From a virus, in IMG/VR virus record IMGVR_UViG_3300018719_000034, positions 1 through 54,048 of that record: a DNA stretch of 54,048 nucleotides, one strand, 5' to 3'. Below the pieces are notes generated by a model. That model saw only the letters and a list, made by a program, of their open reading frames with translations. It was not told the DNA's origin and did no database searches. Positions 37,316 to 45,397 of the stretch are shown one piece after another. The translations under genes were made by a program, and so were the position numbers. Position 1 is the first letter of the stretch. Each line of letters begins with the position of its first letter.

Positions 37316-38514
37316 TATTCGGCTGCCTGTAGCTGGGGGATGGAGATCAGGTCTTCGACGGCTTGGATGCGCTCGCCGATGAAACGCATGCAGGGGACGG
37401 CCATGGAGTTGCCGAGGGCCTTGTATCGGGGGCCATCGGGGGGCATGCCCTTGCGCCAGGGGGTCAGGGTGTAATCGTCGGGGAAGCCCTGAAGGCGCTC
37501 GCACTCGCGGGGAGTGAGACGACGGGCAGACGATCGAGCGAGCAGACCGATCGTCTGCCCGTCGGTGTCGAGCGGGCCAGTCATGTCGCCATACTGGCAG
37601 ACGTCAGACTGGCGGGCATCAAATGCATGCGCGATCAGGTTTTCATGGCTGTCCTGCGCCCTGCCGCGCAGAGTGCCGAAGCCTTCTTGCCAGAAGCCCG
37701 CGCCGGTTGTGTGGACGGGCACGAGAGGAGTGCCGCGCCCGGTGCCGTCCTCTGATGCGTCGAAGCCTTCACCGCGTAAGGAATGAGCGACGAGCGTCTC
37801 GGTCTCGTAGTCCTGCCGCCCCATGCCGCCCGCATTCAGGCAATGTGCCACATTGCCTGTCGAGGGGATCAAGTGCCCTGCCTGTCCTTGGTTGCCGTCT
37901 GCGCCACATGTTCCAACGCCGTTTGCAGTGAGGGCGGCAACTGCCTCCCGCGCTTTTCGGCTCGGCGCAGAATGCCCTTGCAGGCTGTGGCGCTCAAAAA
38001 GAACCGCTGCGGCAGGTCGCCAGTCTCCAAGATATCCGACAACGAAGACGCGACGGCGCCGCTGTGGAACTCCAAAGTACTGAGCGTCAAGCACTCGGTA
38101 GGCGAACCCATACCCGAGTTCGACCATGCCCCCGAGAATGGCACCAAAGTCCCGTCCTCCGTTCGATGACAGGACGCCGGGGACGTTCTCCCAAACCAGC
38201 CATCGGGGCCGTGTGCGGTCAGCCAGCCTAAGATACTCGAGCGCCAGGTTACCGCGCCCGTCTGCCAATCCGCCTCTGAGGCCCGCGACCGAGAAGGATT
38301 GGCAGGGAGTTCCGCCGACAAGAAGGTCAATTGCATCGTACTCGTCGCCTTTGATAGTGGTGAAGTCGCCGTGCAGCGGCACATGCGGGTAGTGGTGCTG
38401 AAGGACAGCGCGGGGGAACGCCTCGATCTCGCTGAAGAACGAGGGCTTCCATCCGAGAGGATGCCAAGCGACGGTTGCCGCTTCGATGCCGGAACAGACG
38501 GAACCGTACCTCAT
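37315..38514 (-). CDS. dcm: C5 cytosine-specific DNA methyltransferase
   Basis: The 399-residue product carries the motifs in order: I (LFSG-type, here SVCSGIEAATVAW), IV with catalytic Cys (GGTPCQSFSVAG), VI (VWENVPGVL), VIII (QRRRRVFVVG) and X (GPRYKALGNSMAVPC). The target recognition domain between about residues 170 and 330 is unusual and short in conserved features. It transfers a methyl group from S-adenosylmethionine to cytosine, probably protecting phage DNA. No partner restriction gene is present. The gene overlaps HTH genes upstream by ATGA. Confidence 0.95.
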   Translation of the reverse strand: MRYGSVCSGIEAATVAWHPLGWKPSFFSEIEAFPRAVLQHHYPHVPLHGDFTTIKGDEYDAIDLLVGGTPCQSFSVAGLRGGLADGRGNLALEYLRLADRTRPRWLVWENVPGVLSSNGGRDFGAILGGMVELGYGFAYRVLDAQYFGVPQRRRRVFVVGYLGDWRPAAAVLFERHSLQGHSAPSRKAREAVAALTANGVGTCGADGNQGQAGHLIPSTGNVAHCLNAGGMGRQDYETETLVAHSLRGEGFDASEDGTGRGTPLVPVHTTGAGFWQEGFGTLRGRAQDSHENLIAHAFDARQSDVCQYGDMTGPLDTDGQTIGLLARSSARRLTPRECERLQGFPDDYTLTPWRKGMPPDGPRYKALGNSMAVPCMRFIGERIQAVEDLISIPQLQAAE

Positions 38515-38825
38515 GCTGCTGCCTTCCGTTCGTTGTGGCGTGAATGGGCGACCTGGCGAAGGGCTCGGCGGATGGTGCTTTCATGAACGCCTAGGCGCTC
38601 GGCAATGAGGCACAGGGCGACGCCGCTCGCCTTCATCCTAACCGCCTCAGCATAGTCGAACCGGCGTCGCTGCCCCGGTTGCCTTCCGCTCGGAATTCCC
38701 TTGACGATCTTCTCCATGGACGTGCGGCCGATGTTGAACTTGTCTTGGATGTCGAAGGGGTCCGTGCCTTTGCGCCATGCATCCCGGATGGCGACCTTCA
38801 TCTCGTCCGTGATCTTGACGCTCAT
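38511..38825 (-). CDS. Tandem-HTH protein (two units)
   Basis: The 104-residue product contains two helix-turn-helix units: PFDIQDKFNIGRTSMEKIVKGI (about residues 22-43) and ALCLIAERLGVHESTIRRALRQV (about 70-92), joined by a basic PSGRQPGQRRRFDYAEAV linker. The same unit-linker theme recurs in 38822-39451 and 43058-43360. It probably binds DNA with multiple recognition helices. Target unknown. Confidence 0.75.
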   Translation of the reverse strand: MSVKITDEMKVAIRDAWRKGTDPFDIQDKFNIGRTSMEKIVKGIPSGRQPGQRRRFDYAEAVRMKASGVALCLIAERLGVHESTIRRALRQVAHSRHNERKAAA

Positions 38826-39451
38826 GCAGCCACCCGTTCCATGCTGGCGAGAGCCTGTGAGACTGCCGACTTGGATACGCCCATGCGCTCCGCGACTTCG
38901 GTGAGCTTGAAGCCCTGGCGAACCAGAGCGGCCGCTCTGCCATGGTCGAATGACCGAGGGCGGCCCATGGGCGGAGTGGCCTGCCTCTGCAATCCCCTGA
39001 CGTGGTAGAGAATGGCGGCCTCGGTGACATTGTGCTCGGCGGATAGATCAGAGAGGCTAGCGCCAGCGATCCAGTCCGCCTTGATCTTCGCAACAGCGCG
39101 GGCATTGAGCTTATGGGGGATCGATACACCGCGGCTGCGGCCCCGGGACAGTTCCGAAGGCGTGCACCCGAACGCCAGCTTGCACACGCGGAACACATGA
39201 ACTCGGGAGACACCTAGGCGCTCGCAGATCAAGGTGACGGAAAGCCCCTGAGCGAGGAGTTGCGCGACTCTCTGGCGGGATTGGCAGGGACGCCTTCCGG
39301 GCTTCGCCTGTACCGGGATGTCGGCCGTGTAGCGGGAGACCGTGCTTTGGTCGACACCTAGCTCGATGCTGATCTCGAACTGAGGGGCACCTGCCCAACG
39401 GGCCTTGCGGATGGCTTTGATCTTTTCCTGGGGGAGCGGATGGGCGCTCAT
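38822..39451 (-). CDS. Tandem-HTH protein (four units)
   Basis: Four helix-turn-helix units are spread over 209 residues: FEISIELGVDQSTVSRYTADI, VTLICERLGVSRVHVFRVCKL, LSDLSAEHNVTEAAILYHVRGL and LTEVAERMGVSKSAVSQALASM. Linkers of the type KPGRRPCQSRQ and MGRPRSFDHGRAA lie between them. No other domain is seen. Overlaps with both neighbours (ATGA) put it in the early operon. It looks like a duplicated version of the 38511 protein. Confidence 0.75.
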   Translation of the reverse strand: MSAHPLPQEKIKAIRKARWAGAPQFEISIELGVDQSTVSRYTADIPVQAKPGRRPCQSRQRVAQLLAQGLSVTLICERLGVSRVHVFRVCKLAFGCTPSELSRGRSRGVSIPHKLNARAVAKIKADWIAGASLSDLSAEHNVTEAAILYHVRGLQRQATPPMGRPRSFDHGRAAALVRQGFKLTEVAERMGVSKSAVSQALASMERVAA

Positions 39452-40179
39452 GCTGCTTGCCCTCTCTTCATGCCTGCGAGGATCTTGGCGAGACCGGCGC
39501 CGATGGTGACGGGCGCCTTGGCCTGCGCTTCCAGACGTTCCAGCACCTGCTCTGGCGTCTCCCGCGGCTTCTTCGGCTCGTCCTTGGCGGCCATCTGCGG
39601 GCGGATGTCCTTCTCCCAGCGCATCACCGCAGCGGCGCGGGCAGCTTTGTCCGGGTCCGGAGCAGGGACAACCTCCGCATCAAGCACGTCAGCAATAGGC
39701 CCAAGTTCGTCTCTGACAGGCGAGATGATCGCGCGGCACTCCTGGGCTAGCTGAGCGGACGAAGGGCACTCAGAGGCCTTCCAGGGGGTTTCGTTGCGAC
39801 CATCGCGGAAACGGGCGCAGGCTTCCTGCACGGCCCAGAGCGGAAAGCTGTCGAGAGCCTTGAGGTAAAACTCAACCTGGAACTTCGCGCCGGCCGGATC
39901 GGCGCCATAGGTCGGGAAGCCTGCCTTGAGGGCTCGGATCGCCTGCCTCATGGGCTCCTCGTCTCCAGGGGACAGCGCCGCCATCAATTCGGCGCGGCGG
40001 GACTGCAACGCCTCAAGCTCAGCTCCGGTAGGTGCCATTTGCTCGGTAATCGAGAATTTGCGGTACGGGCCGGGAATGGCTTCCAGACGGTTCGCGAACT
40101 TGGCAATCGTATTCGACAAGTCGCGGCCCATAGGAGCGGGCATGCGGGGCTGCTGATAGGTCGTCATCTGGCGTGTCAT
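39448..40179 (-). CDS. Replication-associated protein, possible helicase loader
   Basis: The 243-residue product has a helical middle with MRQAIRALKAGFPTYGADPAGAKFQVEFYLKALDSFPLWAVQEACARFRDGRNETPWKASECPSSAQLAQECR. This block is common in phage proteins encoded beside DUF1376 replication proteins. The C-terminal 60 residues are charged and flexible. Position and pattern suggest a helicase-loader-like role, unproven. Its 5' end overlaps the preceding gene by about 160 bases in another frame; a later start (Met48, 40038) would reduce this, but the N-terminal sequence looks genuine. Confidence 0.7.
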   Translation of the reverse strand: MTRQMTTYQQPRMPAPMGRDLSNTIAKFANRLEAIPGPYRKFSITEQMAPTGAELEALQSRRAELMAALSPGDEEPMRQAIRALKAGFPTYGADPAGAKFQVEFYLKALDSFPLWAVQEACARFRDGRNETPWKASECPSSAQLAQECRAIISPVRDELGPIADVLDAEVVPAPDPDKAARAAAVMRWEKDIRPQMAAKDEPKKPRETPEQVLERLEAQAKAPVTIGAGLAKILAGMKRGQAA

Positions 40180-40969
40180 GGCGAGGATCCATGTGGTTCA
40201 AGAGGTCGGCAACGAAGGGGTTCTTGGAAATCGGCTGGGGGCGGCTTGTCGGCGGCGGGGCCTGGGATGCAGACCGGGGCCGGTACTCGTTGGTCCAGAG
40301 TTCTTTCTTGAGCCAGCGGTGCAAGGCGGGTGCGTACTTCGGCTCTTCGATGTGAGCGGCGAGGCGCCTGATGCCGTCCACGATCACGTCGAAAGGGATC
40401 TTGTCGCCTTTGAAGACAGCATCCAGGGCGGCCATGCTGTCTTTCTTGTCGTCGCGCTTGGGATAGATCGCCCAGACCTGTTCCCGATAATCGGAAGGCC
40501 AAGGGTTCTTGCGCTCACGAGGAGAGAGTGAAGATACGCTAGTATCTGAACTCTCTTTACTAGGGTTAGGGTTAGGAGCTTTTTTCTGGGCTGCCCGCGA
40601 CGAACCCGCTGGGTTTTGCGATTCGTTATTTTCCAATGACTTAGGGCGCCCACCATGCAAACCATTCTGGCGTGCGACCTCAGCACGTTTGCTTACGATG
40701 TCCCGCTCTTTGCTCAAGCGCTTCTGCATCCAGAAGCCATCCTGAAGGGTCCAGAACTCCATGATGGTCGGCTTGATCCGAAGCCATGTGCGCTTGTCGA
40801 CACGAGCCCAGCGGGCGAGCTTTGCATCATCGTCAGGCAGGCGGCAATCAGACGAGCGCCAGGCGACCATGATCAGGAGAAGATAGGCGCCGGTCTCTTG
40901 GGCGGAGAGATGGCCGGTATCGGCAAGGAAGGCATCAGTGAACAGCGGGAGGCTGGGGAATGCGCTCAT
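40019..40969 (-). CDS. DUF1376-family replication initiation protein
   Basis: ATG 40969 overlaps the preceding stop as ATGA. The 316-residue product begins with the DUF1376 domain (MSAFPSLPLFTDAFLADTGHLSAQETGAYLLLIMVAWRS, then LARWARVDKRTWLRIKPTIMEFW and QKRLSKERDIVSKRAEVARQNGLHGGRPK). A polar linker follows, then a second helical region near 165-235. DUF1376 proteins are winged-helix initiators or primosome components in phage replication modules. No phage helicase or polymerase is seen, so replication must use host machinery. Confidence 0.85.
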   Translation of the reverse strand: MSAFPSLPLFTDAFLADTGHLSAQETGAYLLLIMVAWRSSDCRLPDDDAKLARWARVDKRTWLRIKPTIMEFWTLQDGFWMQKRLSKERDIVSKRAEVARQNGLHGGRPKSLENNESQNPAGSSRAAQKKAPNPNPSKESSDTSVSSLSPRERKNPWPSDYREQVWAIYPKRDDKKDSMAALDAVFKGDKIPFDVIVDGIRRLAAHIEEPKYAPALHRWLKKELWTNEYRPRSASQAPPPTSRPQPISKNPFVADLLNHMDPRHDTPDDDLSAAPHARSYGPRLVEYDCQVREPSGSHSRPVPQILDYRANGTYRS

Positions 40970-41382
40970 TGGAGCACCTCGCCTTCCTTGATGACGCACT
41001 GTGCGTGCTCCCAGGCCTCGCGGGCCAGAGTCTTCTCATAAGCGGCATCGATCTGTTCCGCGCTCCACCCTGCGAGGTTAACCTCAAGAGCGGCGCGAAT
41101 ATTCAGGCACATCAACTGGATCGCCACGATCGGGTCGATGGCAAACCATTCTCCATGCAGGCGGTGATCAACCTGTGTCTCGTGGAAGCAAGACTCGATG
41201 TAGCGGGCGACAGCCTTGTTAGGCATCCGAAAGACCCACACATACGCAACCTTCTCAGGCGAACCTGTTTGAATGGCTCGCAGACGGGCATGGAAATTAT
41301 GGGTGATCCCGATCTTAACCGGTCTGTCCATCAGGCCGTTTCGGATCGTGCCGACGATGTAGACATAGCAGTCATCGCTCAT
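40966..41382 (-). CDS. GIY-YIG nuclease-like protein (T5orf172/MUG113 type)
   Basis: The 138-residue product reads YVYIVGTIRNGLMDRPVKIGITHNFHARLRAIQTGSPEKVAYVWVF, the GIY-YIG variant with Tyr-x-Tyr, Lys-Ile-Gly-Ile-Thr and Arg-x-x-x-Ile motifs. It continues with a Glu-containing helix (ARYIESCFHE, the catalytic Glu). Members are small nucleases of phages and mobile elements. It lies in the replication operon with ATGA overlaps on both sides, so a role in DNA processing is possible. Confidence 0.8.
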   Translation of the reverse strand: MSDDCYVYIVGTIRNGLMDRPVKIGITHNFHARLRAIQTGSPEKVAYVWVFRMPNKAVARYIESCFHETQVDHRLHGEWFAIDPIVAIQLMCLNIRAALEVNLAGWSAEQIDAAYEKTLAREAWEHAQCVIKEGEVLQ

Positions 41383-41579
41383 GCTGCTTCACCTTTCGTT
41401 TCGGTCTCCATCCGATGCGAGAAGCACCGCCAGCGGCCGGGGATGTTGCGGAGGTAGGAAACGTCGTAGCCGAACGATGCGCGCTCGCCGCAGACCTCAC
41501 AGGCATGCTGACCGATGATGTCGCGCTTGGCTTCAGGCTTCGGAGTCGTGAGGAATTGGAGCTGGAGGGACTTGCTCAT
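41379..41579 (-). CDS. 66-residue zinc-finger-like phage protein
   Basis: The product has CEVCGERASFGYDVSYLRNIPGRWRCFSHRME. A CxxC pair and a later Cys-x-x-His can bind one zinc. It overlaps both neighbours by ATGA. Function unknown. Confidence 0.7.
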   Translation of the reverse strand: MSKSLQLQFLTTPKPEAKRDIIGQHACEVCGERASFGYDVSYLRNIPGRWRCFSHRMETETKGEAA

Positions 41580-42340
41580 AGAAGCGCCTCCTGCACAGGA
41601 GCCGCAGGACGCTGAATAAACATGTCGGGTTCAGCGAGAGCGCGATCGATGCGGCGGCAAGCAAGGTCGAAGTACTTCGGATCAACCTCACAGCCGATGA
41701 ACTTGCGGCCGAGTTTGGCTGCCGCTACGCCCGTCGTGCCCGACCCCATGAAGGAATCCAGAACGGTCTCGCCGGGAGACGTGAACAGCGACACGATTTC
41801 CCGCATAAGGCTGACGGGCTTCTCGGTCGGGTGCTGACCGGTGCGGTCGGCATTGTTGGTCGGGTGCGTGAATACGCCCCTTTTCCCGCCACCGTTCCAC
41901 TTGGCATGACCACGCCCGCACCACGTCGTAGTGATGCACTCATATGCCAGCGCAGGCCCTTGCCCGTTCAGTTTCGGGGTGGCGTCAGGCTTAACCCAGA
42001 TGCAAGTCGTCTTGAACTTCAGGCCGCTGGCAACAAGTGCCTGCCGCCAATGCCACACCCCCTCGACATTGCAGAAGGCGAGGAGCCAGCCCCGATTGAG
42101 GCGTTTAACCTCCTCAATGAACGGCTGCCTAATCTCGTCAATGCCGGCGAACCCAAGGGACTTGCGCTCGTTGCCGCCGTCCGTCCGTCGCAGCTTCACG
42201 GATTCATGCAGGTCGTGCATGAGTTGCTCATAAGGCGGGTCGGTGATGATATGGTCGACCGGGGCAAGCGTCGGCAGGATCTCGCGGCAGTCGCCCAGAT
42301 AGAGGGTCACATCGTCGGAGAGTTGTTCGATACGCGACAT
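41576..42340 (-). CDS. DNA adenine-N6 or cytosine-N4 methyltransferase
   Basis: The 254-residue product contains catalytic motif IV DPPYEQ (about residue 34) before motif I SFMGSGTTGVAAAKLGRKFIGCEVD (about 195-218), the beta-class order of N6/N4 methyltransferases (D12/ParB-Mtase family). HPTEKPVSLMREIVSLF precedes motif I. It probably modifies phage DNA to avoid restriction or for regulation, like CcrM relatives; the target is unknown. It forms an operon with the VRR-NUC nuclease. Confidence 0.9.
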   Translation of the reverse strand: MSRIEQLSDDVTLYLGDCREILPTLAPVDHIITDPPYEQLMHDLHESVKLRRTDGGNERKSLGFAGIDEIRQPFIEEVKRLNRGWLLAFCNVEGVWHWRQALVASGLKFKTTCIWVKPDATPKLNGQGPALAYECITTTWCGRGHAKWNGGGKRGVFTHPTNNADRTGQHPTEKPVSLMREIVSLFTSPGETVLDSFMGSGTTGVAAAKLGRKFIGCEVDPKYFDLACRRIDRALAEPDMFIQRPAAPVQEALL

Positions 42341-42801
42341 CAGCGGACCTCCGTGAACTTCACGCGGAGGCAGCCCCAGGCGTTCAGGGTCTCAACCGCA
42401 TCCTTGAAGGTGTCGACAACGGCATGGGGGATGCCGTTCTTGCGGCAGAAGGTGGCGAAGTCTTCCTGATTGTCGTTCAGGGTCTCTCCTTCCCGCTTGA
42501 GCTCCAGAGCATGGAAGAGGCCCGTGGGGGCGACGAGTTGGAAATCTGGCCAGCCAGCCTTCAGGCCCATTCGCTTGAGCTTGGCGCCCGTCTTGTCGTC
42601 GCGCAGTTCGCCGGCCGGAAAGTGCGTGTAGCGCCAATCCGGATGGCAGAAGTCCTTCAGGAACTTCGCGACATCAAACTGTAGCTTCAGTTCTTTCGGG
42701 CTCGGTATCTGCTCTCGGCTGATCACCTCGCCCGTGAACAGCGGGAGGCGCGGCTTCGGCGCTCTCTTACGCGTGCGCGTGCACGTGCGAGGGGCGGTCA
42801 T
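42340..42801 (-). CDS. VRR-NUC domain nuclease
   Basis: ATG 42801 overlaps the GapR-like stop (TGATG); the longer frame is a shadow. The 153-residue product has the VRR-NUC core: LKLQFDVAKFLKDFC, KRMGLKAGWPDFQLVAPTGLFHALELKREGETLNDNQEDFATFCRKNGIPHAVV with catalytic Asp and Glu-x-Lys (WPDFQL...ALELKRE). It then ends in DAVETLNAWGC. Standalone VRR-NUC proteins resolve branched DNA, so this could be the phage Holliday-junction resolvase. Confidence 0.9.
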   Translation of the reverse strand: MTAPRTCTRTRKRAPKPRLPLFTGEVISREQIPSPKELKLQFDVAKFLKDFCHPDWRYTHFPAGELRDDKTGAKLKRMGLKAGWPDFQLVAPTGLFHALELKREGETLNDNQEDFATFCRKNGIPHAVVDTFKDAVETLNAWGCLRVKFTEVR

Positions 42802-43058
42802 CAGATCATCCCCAGCGCTTGCATGTAAGTTTCGAGGATGGCGTCCTCTTCCTGGCGCTCGGCTACGTCCTGGCGGCGGATAGCGACGATCTTCTTGATG
42901 GCCTTCGTATCGAAGCCACAGCCCTTGGCTTCCGCGTAGATATCCCGCTTGTCGCCGTTCAGGCCCTTGATCTCTTCCTCGACACGCTCGATGCGCTCCA
43001 CGAAGGCACGGAGCTGGTCGGCAGCAACGGACTCGGTGTTGAATGCTTGATCGTCCAT
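42801..43058 (-). CDS. GapR-family (DUF2312) DNA-binding protein
   Basis: The 85-residue product ([75 protein letters not shown]) matches GapR over its whole length. Alphaproteobacterial GapR binds overtwisted DNA ahead of replication and transcription and stimulates topoisomerases. A phage copy between a tandem-HTH protein and a nuclease suggests help for phage replication or interference with the host GapR. Both ends overlap neighbours. Confidence 0.9.
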   Translation of the reverse strand: MDDQAFNTESVAADQLRAFVERIERVEEEIKGLNGDKRDIYAEAKGCGFDTKAIKKIVAIRRQDVAERQEEDAILETYMQALGMI

Positions 43059-43360
43059 CAGGCGGCAGCCTTTCCGGTCTTGAGGGTGTTGTGGACGGCG
43101 GACACCGCGCAGCCGAGGGCGGCAGCAATCGCGCGGTAGCTGTAGCCCTGCTCACGGAGGGCCTTGCACGTGTTGAACGCGACCTTCTTCCTGGGCCCGC
43201 GCTTCAGAGGTCCGAAGGGAAGCTGAATGCCCTGCGTGTAGCGGTGGATAGCGCCCCTGCCCTTCACCTTGGTAAGAGAGGACACTTCGCTGATGCTGTG
43301 GCCCTTGGCGCGAAGGGCTTTGATGGTGGCGATCTTCTCGTCAGGAAGGCGGCGGGGCAT
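43058..43360 (-). CDS. Tandem-HTH protein (two units)
   Basis: The 100-residue basic product has units [23 protein letters not shown] (about residues 23-45) and [22 protein letters not shown] (about 75-96), linked by [26 protein letters not shown]. It belongs to the same repeat family as 38511 and 38822. Probably an early regulator. Confidence 0.75.
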   Translation of the reverse strand: MPRRLPDEKIATIKALRAKGHSISEVSSLTKVKGRGAIHRYTQGIQLPFGPLKRGPRKKVAFNTCKALREQGYSYRAIAAALGCAVSAVHNTLKTGKAAA

Positions 43361-43863
43361 TATGCGGCTCCCCGGATCTTGGTGACGTTCTTGCGAGCGT
43401 CGAGCTTCGCCTGCGCGGCCAGTTCGGCGGCTGCTGCAGCCTCGCGAAGCTCCCTGGCCTCCCTGACGATGCGGGCGAGTTCATCCTCGTCCCAGTCCTG
43501 ATCCGCGATGCCCTCGGCAATCGCCTGGATGGTCTGCCCGCTCTCAGTAGCCAGCGTGGAAAGGTGAGCAACGAGGCAGGCGCTGGCAGACACGGCCGTC
43601 TTCTTGACGATCAGATACCCGGCCATGTCGGCGAGGTGCTTCGTCACGACCGGCTCGCCGATTTCTCGCTCAAGATCCGCAATCACGTCGATGGGCGCAT
43701 GGCAGTCCTCTTCCTTCGGATTGCCATAGCGGTTCAGCGTCTGGTGACGACCACGGGTGACGAGTTCTGCAGCCTCTTGGCCGCCTGCCTTCTTCAGAAG
43801 CTGCCGGAAAGCAGCCTTGAGGGAGAAGCGGTCCTGCTCTGTGGTGGGGCGTGTCGGGTTCAT
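43360..43863 (-). CDS. CII/CP76-like phage regulatory protein
   Basis: The 167-residue product starts MNPTRPTTEQDRFSLKAAFRQLLKKAGGQEAAELVTRGRHQTLNRYGNPKEEDCHAPIDVIADLEREIGEPVVTKHLADMAGY. This is the layout of the Phage_CP76 / CII-like regulators: a YdaS-like DNA-binding first third followed by a helical oligomerisation part rich in Ala and Arg. It is the second protein gene of the early operon, after cro and a terminator, the same place as lambda cII. It could steer the lysis-lysogeny decision. ATG 43863 is preceded by AGGA; a TTG at 43869 is also possible. Confidence 0.75.
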   Translation of the reverse strand: MNPTRPTTEQDRFSLKAAFRQLLKKAGGQEAAELVTRGRHQTLNRYGNPKEEDCHAPIDVIADLEREIGEPVVTKHLADMAGYLIVKKTAVSASACLVAHLSTLATESGQTIQAIAEGIADQDWDEDELARIVREARELREAAAAAELAAQAKLDARKNVTKIRGAA

Positions 43864-44040
43864 GTGCAAAGGTTCCTACGAGTGCACGGTGACGCTTGCC
43901 CCGCCTGCTGCGATAACCGCAGCCGTAGACAGGGGGCTGGAACGATGAGCGACGGCAAAGGAGCGAAGGGCGCGAGTGACCGAGAAGTGCGCGCTCACAT
44001 TCGCCGCGTGCTGAAGAAGCTGTTGCCGAAGGGTGGAGAG

Positions 44041-44083
44041 AGAAAAGGCGCGGGCGACCCAAAGCGGTTGACGGTCGCCCGCG
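44041..44083 (-). terminator. Terminator between cro and the CII-like gene (tR1-like)
   Basis: A perfect 11-bp stem (CGCGGGCGACC with GGTCGCCCGCG) is followed on the minus strand by GCCTTTTCTC. It would stop most transcripts from the cro promoter unless antiterminated. The rest of 43864-44317 shows weak overlapping frames on both strands (for example 43876-44199 minus, with a fair ribosome binding site), none convincing. Confidence 0.75.
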
Positions 44084-44317
44084 CAGTTAGCGTCGGCGGG
44101 GGGCGTTGTGCCGACGCGGGAGAACAGATTAAATCCAGTATACGTGCCCATGAACGTAGCGATGTACTTTGCTGGACCTCTCGAAGGAGCAAGTTTCATC
44201 TACCTAACTCCGAGGGAGTACGCTGGCGCATAATAGTAATACGATACGTAGCAATGATGTGCTTTGATGTTGCTGGGATCAACGAAGCCGCATTGGCGCA
44301 GAAGAGCTGAAAGGCCA

Positions 44318-44590
44318 TCATGCGGCTTCCTTCTTCGAGGGGGCCGCTCGCCGGGATGATGCAGCTCCCTCGCTGCACGAGGGACGAGCATGAGCGTTCA
44401 CAAGCACTTCGTAGCTGACGCCCTTTATTCCCCGCTTTTTGGCGGCCTTTACCAGGGCGGGCCAGTAGTCAACCGGAATGGAGCCCCTAGCCTTCATGAC
44501 GGTGGCGTGGCTCTCCCGCTTCAATCCAAGATCTCTGGCCAACTCAGAGGCCGATGGCCACAAGGCGATAATGTCGTGAACGCTGCTCAT
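44318..44590 (-). CDS. Cro-like HTH regulator
   Basis: The 90-residue product (MSSVHDIIALWPSASELARDLGLKRESHATVMKARGSIPVDYWPALVKAAKKRGIKGVSYEVL) has a Cro-type HTH at about residues 13-35 and a basic tail. It is divergent from the CI-like gene across a 72-bp operator region. Its promoter (TTGACT 44625-44620, TAGCAA 44602-44597) places the transcript start at or a few bases before the ATG, so the mRNA may be leaderless. It should repress cI and start the lytic arm. Confidence 0.8.
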   Translation of the reverse strand: MSSVHDIIALWPSASELARDLGLKRESHATVMKARGSIPVDYWPALVKAAKKRGIKGVSYEVLVNAHARPSCSEGAASSRRAAPSKKEAA

Positions 44591-44596
44591 GCCCTA

Positions 44597-44652
44597 TTGC
44601 TACAGTACGTAGCAGATGAAGTCAACCCCCATCGTAGCAGCGAGTTTGCTAC
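44597..44652. promoter_or_regulatory. cI/cro operator and cro promoter
   Basis: The palindrome TGCTAC-AGTAC-GTAGCA lies at 44598-44614, between the -35 (TTGACT) and -10 (TAGCAA) of the minus-strand cro promoter. A second pair of half-sites in the opposite order, GTAGCA (44634-44639) and TGCTAC (44647-44652), lies next to the cI start. The first palindrome recurs at 45819-45835. Confidence 0.85.
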
Positions 44653-44662
44653 AGACTGGAGA

Positions 44663-45397
44663 ATGAAAACACGGGGCGAACGTCTGGCCTGGGCCAGAGA
44701 ACAGGCTGGTTATGCGTCCAAGAGTGAGGCTGCGCGCGCACTCGGGGTGAAGATCAGCACATACAACGCACACGAGCGGGCCGGCCAGCCTGGCGCCCGC
44801 GACTTCTCCCCTGAGGATGCGGAGAAGTACGCCAGGGCTTTCCGCGTGGCACACTCTTGGCTTGTCACGGGCAAGGGCGACCCGAAGGCGGGAGGCGACG
44901 AAGTGCCGCCGCAATTAAAACCCGCAGACGTATCCCTAGGAAGGTATGTGGTTGCTGGCAAAGTTGCAGCTGGCTCCTTCCGCGAGGTTGATGAGTATTC
45001 CGACGAGGAGCCGGTTAAGATCGAAGCTCCGGCGGATATGAAGTACCCAGACGCACGACGCATAGCATTCCAGATCGAGGGCGACTCGATGAACAAGGCG
45101 AAACCTCCCATGCTGGAAGGTGGATATGTGCTTTGCGTGGATTTCGATGACCTGGAGAACCGGGTCCCGCTCCGCGATGGTATGAAGGTCGTCGTTGAGC
45201 GCACCAAGTTGGGCGGGCAACTCCGCGAGTGGTCCGTAAAGGAGGTGGAGCTCTACGAGGATCGCGTTGAGTTCCACCCTCGCTCGGACAACCCGCATCA
45301 CAAGCCAATCGTCGTCCCGCGCAACTACGAGCCGGAAGATGGTACCGAGGTAAGGATCCTGGCACTTGTCCGGAGCGTGCACTACCCTGCTGATTAG
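44663..45397 (+). CDS. CI-like repressor, XRE HTH + S24 peptidase
   Basis: ATG 44663 (TGGAGA upstream) gives 244 residues. About 1-70 are an HTH domain (MKTRGERLAWAREQAGYASKSEAARALGVKISTYNAHERAG). A linker with the presumed Ala-Gly cleavage site (VAGKVAAGSFREVDE) follows. About 130-244 are an S24 protease with the catalytic Ser in EGDSMNKAKPPMLEGGYVLC and Lys in the VVVERTK/VKEVE region. RecA-stimulated self-cleavage would induce the prophage. It is expected to bind TGCTAC-N5-GTAGCA and block both early promoters. The longer upstream frame to 44390 is not used. Confidence 0.9.
   Translation: MKTRGERLAWAREQAGYASKSEAARALGVKISTYNAHERAGQPGARDFSPEDAEKYARAFRVAHSWLVTGKGDPKAGGDEVPPQLKPADVSLGRYVVAGKVAAGSFREVDEYSDEEPVKIEAPADMKYPDARRIAFQIEGDSMNKAKPPMLEGGYVLCVDFDDLENRVPLRDGMKVVVERTKLGGQLREWSVKEVELYEDRVEFHPRSDNPHHKPIVVPRNYEPEDGTEVRILALVRSVHYPAD

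Noticed and set aside
43945-44310. Plus-strand ORF (MSDGKGAKGASDREV...) and the minus-strand ORF 43876-44199
   Set aside because: Both run through the terminator hairpin at 44041-44083 and have poor composition after the first third. They are left as unsupported.
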